Positions 1 through 10,980 of a stretch of DNA of 64,000 nt are shown here, piece after piece. Source of the DNA: Malus domestica. Its lineage: Eukaryota; Streptophyta; Magnoliopsida; Rosales; Rosaceae. Both the position numbers and the translations under genes were made by a program. The notes under the pieces are model-generated. The model made no database searches and had not been told where the DNA came from. It saw only the letters and a program-made list of their open reading frames with translations. The stretch is taken from positions 12,350,501 through 12,414,500 of the forward strand of contig NC_091669.1 in assembly GCF_042453785.1 (NCBI RefSeq), in the 5' to 3' direction. How positions within the stretch are numbered: position 1 is the first letter of the stretch; every line of letters begins with the position of its first letter.

Positions 1-205
1 TTTCTTCAAATCAGAACGACAACCAAGTTTTGCTGGGTATAAAATTTCTTCGAATCAAAACGGGATTCAGCTTGGATTTTCCCAAGAATTCATCAAATCA
101 AACAACAACAAAAATAAGTGCAGCAAACATAGTGCAGAATTTGTCAAAAGCAACAGATCCAGCATTCATGCAAAGCAAATACGATCATGAATTGAAAAAA
201 AAGGT

Positions 206-245
<40 letters not shown>

Positions 246-2700
246 CCTTGAGTTTTCTGGCGGATTGTGAAGTCTGAAGAGAACCCAGATCTAACAATTG
301 TGAAGTCTGAGAGAACCCATAATTTGAATACCGAAATCTTGCGATTTTTGGCAGATTTTTCCATCACTGATTTCAATAACCCCAAATCAATTTTTTTTAA
401 AAGTAAATAGATTTAAATTCGAAATTGGGCATAATAATTGAAAAACAGAACCAAAATTTCAAATTACTTGCCTTAAGTTGAGAGCATTTTACAAAATGAC
501 CTCTATGGAGACCCAACCTTCGAGCAGTTGCGGCCTGATGGTGGCGGTGCGAGAGAGAGAGTTTGAGAAGCTGCGATCTAATCTTTTGGATTTAGATGAG
601 AGAGAGCAGAATAATGCAAAAGAGTCGAGAATAGGTACCTTCAAAGATGATGGACGCGTGGGCAGCGAGGGTAAAATCCTCTAAACAGAAACACTGCCGA
701 TGATCAACATGTGGAAAGCATGTACTGAAAAGGCAGAGCAAAACCCAAAAAAAAAAAGACCAGAGACGGAGGAATGAGAGATGGGCATCCAGCAAGGACA
801 AAACGGACTTCGTATTGTAGCAAAGTGTGAACAGTACTGGAACCAAAGCAGAAACCAAGGGCAGTTCCGCCCTTTCACTGTTGGTGAACAATGCTCCTAC
901 TCACATGATGAACAGTAGAGAGGAACTGGGCCTTAGTAGATATAAATTTCGTTGTTTGCTTAGTAACCAATGCAAGGTTTTTCAAGATATAGTCTCGGAG
1001 TTGCATGCGCGTCTCCATAGATATTATGAATGTGTAATCTTATGTAGAGCAATAGGCTAGAGCCTTTACATCTTCTGTAATCGAAAGCATTGGAACAAGA
1101 AGAAATGAGTGGCTTGATAGTATAGGTGTAGAGTGTTCAATTTCAATAATTGTTGACAAAGTGCTTGTACTTCTTTATTTGTTTCTTTTTATTGTCAAAC
1201 TTGTGTTGAAATTTTGCATTGAAACGCACATGCGTGATTTGAACTGTTCTTGTTAACAAGTTTTCGTTGCTTCATGGTTGAATCACTTCTTCAAATTTAC
1301 CGAGATCAATATGTTCATCAGGCAAAAGAGGATTTAGAGGCGTTTCTTGGCGAAGTGGCTGTAGATTTTGTATCCTGGTATCCTGACTATCAAACTCTCT
1401 TGATTAGCTGCAATTTTCTTCTTTACATGCAAACTCGGTTTGAATAGCGGATGCTAACCCCAGCGCACCGCCTATGTAAGTTATGAATCTTATAATCGAC
1501 TATGCTGGTCAATCTTCTGAATACACTAGCTTATTTCATGTAGGTGAAGTTGCTGCTGTTAGTTCCCGAGAGAAAGAGAGATTGAGGGTAGGCCTTACGT
1601 AGATTGACTTGGTTGAGAGTACTAAACCTGATACTCAATCGTTCAAACTTTACCGTGTTCATTAGGCAGTGGATGCATGTTAACAATGCTACATAATTGC
1701 TCTCATCTGCCTTCCGAGACCGAAGAAGGAACCAAGTTGGGAAAAATATTATAAATTAAATAGCTTGATAACATTGAGTTGTTAGACTGTAGGAGTTTCT
1801 ATTTCTGATCAGTTATTTCACAAGCTCTTTTTTACATATGTGCATCCCTCGTATTTCACACACACGCAAGGACCGTAGATTTGAGATTCACCTTTGCAGA
1901 GTGACAATCATATTCTAGAGACTTGAAATTTAGTATTGGCCTTTGTTTTTTAGCTTTTGACTTGTAAACTTTTCGTATAGGTTCCAAGGTCGGCAGGAGC
2001 AGCTTCTGCAGCATCAGCCCCAAACCAGAGTTCTGCAAAGACTTTCCACGCACATGTACCACATGGCAACAAAACGCTATCCCCAAAAGACCATGTTTTG
2101 TGAGCTCCAGTCTACAACGGTGTAGAGAGCCTAGCCCTGATCCAGCAGAACCATCAGCAGCAGCCCTCAAACATCTTTCTGATTCAGACAACAAAGGGAA
2201 TGCTTCATCAACAGAGCCCGGTGCAACTGCAGGCACTTAATTCTTAGCATCTTTCTTCTTCCTCTTGAAGATCATAGAAACTCCTTTAGGAAATATAGAA
2301 TTTTCACAGTAGCATAGAATGAAGGTGCACCTGTGTTGGTTTGTAAAGAGTGGTTTGACAGTTTCACTACTGCAATTACCTCGTAGATTAAATTACGGAT
2401 TATCAGATTGGTGATTTTTTATATGGGAATGTAAACTTTCATTCAACAAATTGACAGAATTTAACTGTAATTTCAAGTGCTCGTAGTACTTCAGGAAGTT
2501 GTTCTCGTCATCAATCGATTTATGTTTTGTGTGATCCCACTCGAAATTCTTTTTGTTGAAGTGCTGATGAAAATCAGTTGGCACAAACTTTTCTTTTCAC
2601 GAATCAAGAACATCAATACGAATGAGAATGAAGAAGTTAATAGGCAATCCAAGATTAGTAATTTAAATCAATACATCTTAATTAGTATGTGTACATCTGT
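1..2700. other. Stretch without an assignable gene; possible degraded plus-strand gene
   Basis: Only short open frames occur here. On the plus strand there are scattered coding-like pieces, for example an open stretch at 496-681, another at 1250-1447, a possible small exon near 1545-1588 bounded by AG and GT, and an open frame ending in TAA at 2238. I could not join them into one frame or recognise a family, so I call no gene. A (GA)n microsatellite occupies about 204-240. A decayed or poorly sampled multi-exon gene is possible; transcript data would decide. Confidence 0.3.
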
Positions 2701-2765
2701 ACAAAGAAATTACTAATAGAAATCTATAACTGTAAAATGTAGTTCCCTAGCATTACCCTATGAAC

Positions 2766-4766
2766 TCACACTGCTGTAAGCGTAACACGAAACTGATTGG
2801 TCACTACGTTTTTCAGCCTACCGATAAAGCGAGTATGTTTGGTGCTGCAATGCTTGCTAACCTGGGGCTGAAAAAGTGAACTCAACATCTTCTCCAAGCT
2901 TTGTGTAGTGTACTTCACATACTTTCTAGCACTTGCATCTTGTTGCACCAAAATTCCATACTCCTGCATGTAACTGCTATAAACAGGTACAACTGCCTGC
3001 ACCAAAAGTTGGCATACCTTCTGCCTCAAGCAATCGTCTGAAATGACCCAATTCGAGTGTTTCTTGTACCCTTCGTCGAAAGCCTCGTTGAATGCCTTGA
3101 GCCTTTTCTTATTGTCGTTGCCCTGGTGATAATCCATTGCTCCCCCAACAGGAGGCGAAATCCAACACTTTTGGGTTAGAAGAATCAGAAGCTTTCCCCA
3201 ACTCTCTCTCAAGTAGAGAGTTGCATAGTAGTCCTTGTATTGCTCATGTGCTCCTAACCACGAATTTCCCATCAAGTCCCCAAGCTTTGTGCCCTTCAAT
3301 TGGCTGAAATGGCAGTGATTGTTCATCATGAAAAAGTAGGAGAGGGAGATGTCTTCGTAGGTCTTTGACCACGCATCCAAATTTAGCCCGATTTCCTCCA
3401 TCGTGCTAAAAATTTGCTTCGAAAGAAGATCATCATCATCATCATCATGTATATCGGTTTTCCAGCTTTGATGGATCTGCAAGACCTGGATCAAGATTGC
3501 CCTGTAATTATCTCCTAGCAGTTGATTGCAGTAACTAGTTATAAAGGTTACTAGCCCAGGAATGCTACCATCCGAAGGAGGAGAAAACCACCTTTGCAAC
3601 TCCACTTGATTAGGAAGTTCCCAGAAAATCTCACAAGCACCATTGACAACTCTCTTGATTAAATCCCTTGTGAGGTTTTGGATTTCAGCGCAGGCCTCCC
3701 CGCCAAAAAGCCGGTTAAAATTCAACCTTAGATTTTCCAGAACCGTGAATATATCTAAGAGCTTTAACAGCTTTAAGGGGCCCTTCTTGATCTTGGTGAC
3801 ACTCCTGCCAAATTGGAGGAAAGAAACAAGTCGAAACTCTTTAGTGAATCTTGCAATGCAGCGCTTCCAAGCGTCCAATCCTGTCTTCTCAAAGACATTG
3901 TTGCAGAGTTTGTACTCGAGCTCGAGAAAATGCTTCACAACCAACTCCAAATGCTCGCTCCATTGGTCAGAGTCGATGCTTTGCAAATCATCAAACTCTG
4001 AGACTTCTATCTCAAGGTAGTCGAGATCAAGAGCCTGCAAGCTTCTTCTAGCATTCAAACTCCGCGCGTCAGCGTACAACAATATGCACTTTTCAAGCCG
4101 ATCAGCAGCATTCAGTCTCTCAACTATGGCTTGAAGCTTTTGAACTACCGGCACGAGTAATGGAGATGAAGCAATGCAGGTTGCAGCATTTTTCTCCATT
4201 AATAAACTTTCAAATTCCGTTTCCAGCTTGTTGAATGCAGCATTGAGAACCCCTCCATCAAGGCGAGCGTAACCCTTGATTGCACGCAACACCCATAGAA
4301 TTCTCACAGCTTTCTTCAAATTCAAGACGCTTTGATCATTGGCAAATGTGTCGCCTTCCAGAAACTCAACAATGTCCTGCAGCCACTGAATGGCCAGCCC
4401 ACAATTGCCAGCAAGAAACCTCAACGCTTCTTCGAGCCTTTTCATGACCGAAAGATAAGCGGGGAGATCAGAACATGATTTGAAAGAGAGCGAATTCTCA
4501 AGCTCCCGAACAACATCATACACTTTGAGAACAGCAGATGCAGTACCGATGGCACCATTTATTTGGTCCCTCATTGCAAAATATCCACACTTTTGCGTCG
4601 CAGCCGGCCTAATTGCAGCTTCCAAAGATGACAATCTCTGCTTCATGCCATCCAACCTTGATGAAGCTTCATCGATTTCCGAAGAAAGAGCCGTAGATTG
4701 CTCCATACTAGCCTTCAACAATTTCTGTGCAGCTTTTAGATTCTCAAAACTATCAACATCAGCCAT
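2766..4766 (-). CDS. EXO70: Exocyst complex subunit EXO70 (EXO70G/I-like), intronless
   Basis: A single open frame encodes 666 aa. I start at the internal Met (MADVDSFENLK) because the six codons before it look like leader sequence. EXO70 proteins are helical-rod subunits of the exocyst that bind plasma-membrane phosphoinositides and tether secretory vesicles. An N-terminal coiled-coil-like region runs to about residue 60. It is followed by the segment LEEALRFLAGNCGLAIQWL (about 110-130), which I recall as typical of the G/I clade, and by the C-terminal EXO70 domain from about 270, with KLLKLLDIF, LNFNRLFGGEAC, GTKLGDLMGNSWL and a final TTQSLEKMLSSLFQP block. Length fits the family (600-700 aa), and lack of introns is usual outside EXO70A. 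A DDDDDD run sits near residue 440. The diverged C-terminal tail suggests EXO70I (arbuscular mycorrhiza) rather than EXO70G, but this subclade call is uncertain. The gene points away from beta-COP. Confidence 0.92.
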   Translation of the reverse strand: MADVDSFENLKAAQKLLKASMEQSTALSSEIDEASSRLDGMKQRLSSLEAAIRPAATQKCGYFAMRDQINGAIGTASAVLKVYDVVRELENSLSFKSCSDLPAYLSVMKRLEEALRFLAGNCGLAIQWLQDIVEFLEGDTFANDQSVLNLKKAVRILWVLRAIKGYARLDGGVLNAAFNKLETEFESLLMEKNAATCIASSPLLVPVVQKLQAIVERLNAADRLEKCILLYADARSLNARRSLQALDLDYLEIEVSEFDDLQSIDSDQWSEHLELVVKHFLELEYKLCNNVFEKTGLDAWKRCIARFTKEFRLVSFLQFGRSVTKIKKGPLKLLKLLDIFTVLENLRLNFNRLFGGEACAEIQNLTRDLIKRVVNGACEIFWELPNQVELQRWFSPPSDGSIPGLVTFITSYCNQLLGDNYRAILIQVLQIHQSWKTDIHDDDDDDLLSKQIFSTMEEIGLNLDAWSKTYEDISLSYFFMMNNHCHFSQLKGTKLGDLMGNSWLGAHEQYKDYYATLYLRESWGKLLILLTQKCWISPPVGGAMDYHQGNDNKKRLKAFNEAFDEGYKKHSNWVISDDCLRQKVCQLLVQAVVPVYSSYMQEYGILVQQDASARKYVKYTTQSLEKMLSSLFQPQVSKHCSTKHTRFIGRLKNVVTNQFRVTLTAV

Positions 4767-6012
4767 TTTCCAAAGAAAAAGCACTTTCCAATCTCAGAAT
4801 CCCAACCAATCTGACTCAACCAAAATTTGGGTTACATTTTTTATAGTGCACCAAAAGATTGCAGAAGAGTGCAGTAAAAAAATAGAGTCATGGTTTCTTC
4901 CACACCACTCAAAAAATAAAAATAAAAAATTCACTTTACACCAAACAGTACCAAATGAAAACAAAGAGAATTACCAGATTCAAACCAACCTTCAACCTGC
5001 AAGATAAACACCCCATAAGAACCCTCAACTACCATGCCATGAATTTCCTTTGTTTAACAAAAAAAATTAAAAAACATATAACATCATAAACACACAAAAA
5101 TTAAGACTGCCTACTGAATCCTGTTGAACTTAAAAGTTGTTTGCCCATAAATTAACCTTCCAAGAAGTCTCTTAAATTTTGTTGGAACATCCAGTAATAT
5201 AATAAGGATGGTTAAGGCGGTCAAGTTGGTTAAAGCAGTCTGCTCCAGTCCACACTCCGCACCCAAAGTTCGAATTCCCCGTAATTTAGATTAATTAGTG
5301 TAATTACCCAGCCGTTTGTTAAAAACAATAAGGGCAGATTCATGGAAAGTTTATTTATTTAGTTATTATTATCTTGTTTATGTGTACCTTGGAGTAAATC
5401 GCTTCTTTTGCGTAACGAGAATGCTGGTTTCTTGCTTTTAAGGTACCATAACAGACTGATTTGCTTGCTTTTAAGACATGATAAGTTGTTAACTTTAGAG
5501 ATTGTGTGTGTGTGCACACTTTACCTTCATTCCACAAAGGGAAACTAAAAAGGTTGTTAACTTTTCCGGAAGGGGGGTGAATGTCGATTGATGCAAAAAA
5601 GTAAAGCAAAGCGACCCAGTAAACTTGAAGGTGAAATATGCAACGCAACGGGCAGAAAATACTGGCACAAATACTGTGGACTGATAGCAACAGCTAGTAC
5701 GAAGTTAAAACACGAAACATTACATTTGACAATGGAAATGTGTAAGGTTGACATCACTACAACTTTACTTTGGATATGTCGTGGATAGCAACATGTCCTA
5801 TCTATCCACTTGCTGCGAAAAACCAAAGGAACAAAGCTAAATGTAACATCCAAGGCAAGGGCATAAGAAATCAAACTATAACAAACTTGATCCTCGGGAA
5901 AAACATGACTGTAAGCGCAAGATGAAATGATATAGGCTTATGGCTGCAAGCAGACTCGTACTCACAAGGTTGAGAAAGACAAAACAGCTGCAAAATTAGG
6001 GTTAATGTCCGA
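4767..6012. other. Intergenic: EXO70 upstream region, SINE-like scrap, beta-COP 3' region
   Basis: EXO70 lies on the minus strand, so 4767 to about 5100 is its leader and promoter side; I see no clear TATA box. The 3' untranslated region of minus-strand beta-COP should occupy the part just below 6013, probably reaching towards 5.6 kb. Open frames here are short and unconvincing. A tRNA-derived SINE-like fragment lies near 5220-5345. Confidence 0.5.
5205..5345 (+). repeat. tRNA-derived SINE-like fragment
   Basis: The segment has an A-box-like stretch (CAAGTTGGTTAAAGCAGTCT) followed about 35 bp later by AGTTCGAATTCC, which matches the RNA polymerase III B box (GTTCGANNCC). This pairing is typical of tRNA-derived SINEs. 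No poly-A tail or clear target duplication was found, so it may be truncated. Confidence 0.35.
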
Positions 6013-9000
6013 TCAAGGGCCGCCTTTCTGTTTCAAGGTGATTTTGTCCCCCAGACTGAGGGCAATGCCTTGAGTCTTGCTTCTAATTCTGATGTATCCA
6101 CTTAGCTTACCATCTGCTTGTTTCTCAACGCTCACATTAACCAAAGCATCCTCCCCGAAGACACTCTTTGCATACAGATTAGCAGCGAGGACTCCACACT
6201 CTCCTTCCAGTGCCGATCTAATGCCAGTAAGGGATGATCAGGAATTAATGAACCATCAATGATCCACCAAGAATGCGTAGGAAATCAAAAGGTATTCTTC
6301 CTACTCTTAAGATGCATGTGTAGGACACTTGTAACAACGACCAACATCGCACTAAAATAGACAACTACGCCAACTACTTGAATGATGGTTGTATAATTAT
6401 ATATGCACATATTAATGTTCCGCATGCCTGCATATGTCCATAGCTATGTATGATTCTGTGCATCTATTTAAGTAATCATTTCACATGTAACAGAGTAAAC
6501 AACAAACAGAGTTACTAGTCTAAATCTTACAGTGGAGTCAGGCACTTCATGTTAGTCGCTTTTACAACGTGGTTCAGAAATTCCTTCTCGTCTTGAATAA
6601 CAGTATTTACGGCAACCTGGGGAAACACGAATGTGTTAATGCATAGTAGAATCCAAATGCATCTATCAAGGAACAAAACCAAATAAGGACACATGATGCA
6701 CATTGCCTTTTGATGTGAGAATGAAAAATAAATCCATGAGAACTATATAATCATAAAATGAGCAACACATTTATGAAAAAGATGATTCATGAGCTAGCAA
6801 CCAATGACAATTCAGAAACACCATCTAAATTATCCCCCTTATGAGATAGGAAACATAAGCCAAATTTGATGTCCACCAGGGATTATATAACATGAAAGAA
6901 ATTGATAAATTTGCATAATTTAAGGTACAACAACCACAAAACATAAAATTGAATATATATATATATACACACACATATACATAGGGGGTGCTATCCACAC
7001 ACCCCATTTTACTTCTCACACACCCCTTGATAATTTCTGTCCGTTGATCTTCTTCAATTCATCCGATCCGATGGCTGAAAATTAAAAAGGTGTGTGAGAA
7101 GTAAAATGAGATGTGTGGATATCACACCCCGTATATACATCTACTAGAACTAGAAAAGTGATTTATGAGGCTTTGACAACTCTCCTATAGAGAGTTTAAC
7201 TCGGATCAATGCATGTAACTTAGCAAAATGAAAGAGTTGCCCACGATGCATCATATCTTTGCGGGTTGGAGACAATCCTACTACCATTAAAAAATAGGGA
7301 ACTTTAACGAAAAGCTCCTGATACTGTTCACTTTAACGAAAAACCATATTTTTACACTAAAAAGTCAATCCTGGTACTATTCACTTTACCCTTTATTTTG
7401 TCCTTATCGTTAAAACTCAAAGTTTTCAATCTCTTTTCATTAGTTTTCCTTAAAAAATAAGGACAACTACAACAGTGCTAGCACATGGCAGTAATCATCA
7501 CCAACATTTACCACCCATTGACAAACGATACAACAACCACCGCAAATATTATATACTTCACTAGTTCACAGTTACTACCATTGCATCATCATAATCAATA
7601 TTCATAACCAGATGCATCAAACAATTAAATGTTAATAAAGCGGTTCATCATACGAACGCATGCCTTGTCTCAACATCAATATCCGTCCACATAAAATATC
7701 AAATGATTGTTTAAAGAAGTGATATCCTTTAGAGTCATTGTGAAGCCATTTCTTCAAGATGCACCAAATGATCATATCAATGAAGCACAGAAAATAATGC
7801 AAAAATGTATCAAAACCAGTGTACCTTATTCTCCCACTCAAACTCAGCCCACATTGCCCTAAATGCTACATCAGTGCATGATGCAGGAGATATGTAATCC
7901 ATTATATCGATATGGATGTCATTGAGGACAATAACCGTTCTATCAAGCACATTTGAAGAACTCTCGTACACAATGTTACCAAATATAACTCCCGTTTCAG
8001 TTGAAGAGACCTTAATGTTTGCCTTTATCTGTTTGCTTGATTCCGGAGCTAGTGTATAGTTTTGCGGACGTTCAACAAGTTTGAGATCACCCATTGTGGC
8101 CAACTCCAAGCACAAATTCTGAAGGGTTTCCTTTGTTCGATTGATGACAGTAACATCAAGAACAATGTCATAATGATTAACTGTAACATAGGCTTCAGCA
8201 TAAACAGGATCGCTGAAACCTGTGAGCTGAAGAATGCGGTTGAGCTTGTTTGCGTCATCATTATCCTTTGTGAACTCTCCAGTAGCACGTTTGAGATCAT
8301 CTTGGACCTCATCTTCCAACTCAAGCTGGCTCATGCCCTGAAAAATATATGCATATAAGATAAACATTCAAAAGCATGTGATACAAACGATGGTTTTGGT
8401 GGTCGATCTGAACTACAGTTTATAGGTTGTTTGTACCACAACTTTATAAACTGCTAAATTACCATTAAATTGTTAAGAAAAATAATCTGCCTCAATATCT
8501 AAAGCAAGTCAGAACATGACCAAAAGTCTATCATAACAAACTGAAACGAAAGAAAAAAACCATAAAGACACAATATCAAACCCTTGATAGGATATTAACT
8601 TTACTGAATGGAAAAGACAAGAAGCATTAGTCTTCCTTACCCTTCTGCTCTTGAGATGGTAGAAATCAATAAGGTCATCAGGTTGTGCATTCAATATCTG
8701 GGCCTTAGCTTTACTTTCTTCTGTTTCCCGGAGCTGCTTATCTGCAAGCATTTTCACAAAGCTCTGTCTACATGACTCCAGCCATATCTTCCTTACTCCT
8801 TCACCTTTATGGCATAGTAATCGGATGCAAAGAACAATTCTATCTTGAGAATCGTTATCAATCGGATGTGGAAGGACTGAGGATTGTCCCAGTTGCAGCA
8901 TAGATACCATGATCAACAATGCTTGTGTGGTTGCCTTGTTCACTTCAACCTTTGAAGGCTGAACCTCTTCCAATCTCAAAATAAGCTTCGTTAATGTGCA

Positions 9001-10689
9001 AGCCACAACTGACTCAAGGAAAAAATCACCCGAGAGAACCAATGACCTCAAGTTCCCCACAGAAGTCAGAGATCCTTGAACAAGGACAGGTGCAGACATC
9101 GCAGTTTCCAGAGCAGCAGACTGGGTGGCATAGGTCCCGTCTGCAAGGATCACAGGCCTCCTAGAAGACACAGTGCTCGAGCTTACCACCTGAGAGTTCT
9201 TTGAAGCATCTTGTGCCTCCTTTTCCTCAGAAGCAGTGTAGAATGGAAGCTCCCCAAGACACTGCTTAATGGTTGCAATCCCACTCTCAACCTCAGAAAG
9301 CGAGTGAGCATACTCGCCGATAATCCATAGAGCATGAGTACACACCCTGGAATTGCGGATCTGGTAGAAAGTATCCAGCAGCCTCATTATTATAGAAACA
9401 CGCAGCTTGGGGTTGGTTTCAATGATCTCACGCACAAAAACAGCCACGTCCAGGGCTGAAGCCACATTCGAATCGCCCAAGAAATCCATCAAAGGGTGCA
9501 CCACTGTGCTAGCCACCTCAGGAAACTTAACAGCACATGCGTATATTGCTTGCACCAACATCTGCCTATACTCCCCATTCTTCTCAAGTTCCCCACTCTG
9601 CGTCTTCACAACCTCCTTCTTCAACATCATCACAACCTCATCAACATTCGCGGGCGTAATCAAATCAAGCACGATGTCAAGAGTCTTCCTCCTAATATCT
9701 ACATTCGGACTCGACAATGCCCTAAGCACATCCATAACCAACTCAATCACAATCTCCCTGTGCGATGCCTTAAGCTCACTAATCCTATCCAGCACAATCA
9801 ACTTCACATTGTTATCACTCTGAGACAACAACAACTGACAGTACGTGTTGGCAGCTGCCCGAATTGCAGTGGGTGCCGAGGACAATGACACAAGGGTTCC
9901 GGCACACTCATAAACAACCGCACTCGACGGGGCATTAAGCAATGATATAATAACCTTAATGTACTTCCCCTTCTCACCTTTATTAACCCTACAGACCTTC
10001 TTAATCAATTCCAACACAACCATCTGTAACTGTTCCCCCCAATCAATAATCCTATCGATATGCTTAAACAAGTAATTCACAGCCCTATCCTGCGCACAAT
10101 TAAACAGCATAAGGAAAGCATTTCGCTTACTCGAAGGGTCCTGCTCTGACGCCAAGAACCGATCTATGATCTCCGGCGCGCTGTCCAGCAACGTCTCCCC
10201 TTGCGGCAGGCGGTACACGGACATGATCGCCAGGACCGCATTCCGCCGCACGAACGGGTGGCGGTGCTCCAAATTGGCGAGAATCGAGGGGATCAGCGGC
10301 TCGATGATCTCGGACTCGTTCAAGCGGCAGAGAAACCGGAGCGTGACGCCGCGGATGTACTCGTTGGGGGACTGGAGGTTGTTGCGGAGGTTCTGGCAGA
10401 TAAGGATCATCTCCGGCAGGACCTTCCCCTTGGAGTCGGTCTTGTCGATGATCTCGAGGTAGAGGAGGAGGAGCTTCTGGACGGTGTGGTCCTCGGAGGG
10501 GAGGACGTAGCGGATGATGGTGATGAATAGGTGGGGGATGGTGTCGCCGTTGAGGAGGAGCATGATGGCCTTCTTCAAGGCTTCGATCTTCAATTCGGTG
10601 TCGTTTCCTTCGAGGGCTTCCTTGATCTCATTGGCGAGGGCGGGGGTGCCCTTGTCGAAGTGGACCAGGAGAGTGCACGACTTCTCCAT
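6013..10689 (-). CDS. COPB: Coatomer subunit beta (beta-COP), four exons
   Basis: The coding exons, read on the minus strand, are 10689-8641, 8337-7825, 6616-6531 and 6217-6013. All junctions are GT-AG, the phases agree, and the product is 950 aa, which is family length. Beta-COP is part of the F-subcomplex of the COPI coat that buds vesicles from the Golgi for retrograde transport. The N-terminal adaptin-like HEAT/ARM solenoid covers about residues 20-540 ([26 protein letters not shown]). The middle beta-C region follows the junction [15 protein letters not shown] at about 683. The C-terminal appendage ends in [19 protein letters not shown]. All of exon 1 is one 2,049-bp frame. Intron 2 (6617-7824) holds two MITEs. 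Start: the first ATG of the long frame, giving [16 protein letters not shown], a conserved N-terminus. No damage was seen, so I expect a functional housekeeping gene. Confidence 0.97.
6984..7130. mobile_element. MITE in beta-COP intron 2
   Basis: A 147-bp element with imperfect terminal inverted repeats of about 40 bp. The left end, GGGGGTGCTATCCACACACC, is mirrored by a right end finishing TGTGTGGATATCACACCCC; inside these, TTTTACTTCTCACACACC pairs with GGTGTGTGAGAAGTAAAA. The flanks are TA-rich on both sides. A degraded half-copy of the same end lies at about 12843-12890. It belongs to no superfamily I can name with confidence. Confidence 0.75.
7297..7453 (+). repeat. MITE-like repeat family A, copy 1 (beta-COP intron 2)
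   Basis: About 157 bp, beginning GGGAACTTTAACGAAAAGCT and ending CATTAGTTTTCCTTAA. The ends form an imperfect inverted repeat. Two further copies occur in this window, at 34106-34262 in the same orientation and 55530-55687 inverted, and all three are roughly 90% or more alike by eye. Confidence 0.8.
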
Positions 10690-10980
10690 TGGGGATCCGA
10701 AATTGGGATTGGATCTCGGCGGATCCGAATCGGGGAAAGTCGGATCTGAATCGGAGAAATGTGGAGGAGGAGGAGATCTGGGCGTTTGTTTGGATGGTGA
10801 ATGGTGGGGGATTTGGTGTTTTGATTTTGGTGTGTTGGTGGTGGCTTGGATTGAAGTGACAGACGACTGACGAGAGAGAGTGAGGTGAGGGAGAGTGTGA
10901 GAGGAACAGTTGGATTGGACCGATGGAGGATGGGATTGGGTTGCGTTGGTTTAGGTTGAGTTGGATCATTTCAGTTGGGT
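10690..10980 (-). promoter_or_regulatory. beta-COP leader and presumed promoter region
   Basis: This lies directly upstream of the beta-COP ATG on the minus strand. Reading in gene orientation it is rich in CT runs (CTCTCTC around 10870-10900), a common feature of plant housekeeping leaders. I see no convincing TATA box, so the exact transcription start cannot be placed. Confidence 0.35.

Noticed and set aside
826-912. CCCH zinc-finger-like stretch (GEQCSYSHDEQ)
   Set aside because: Only part of one finger pattern is visible, and a stop follows at once; too little to name.
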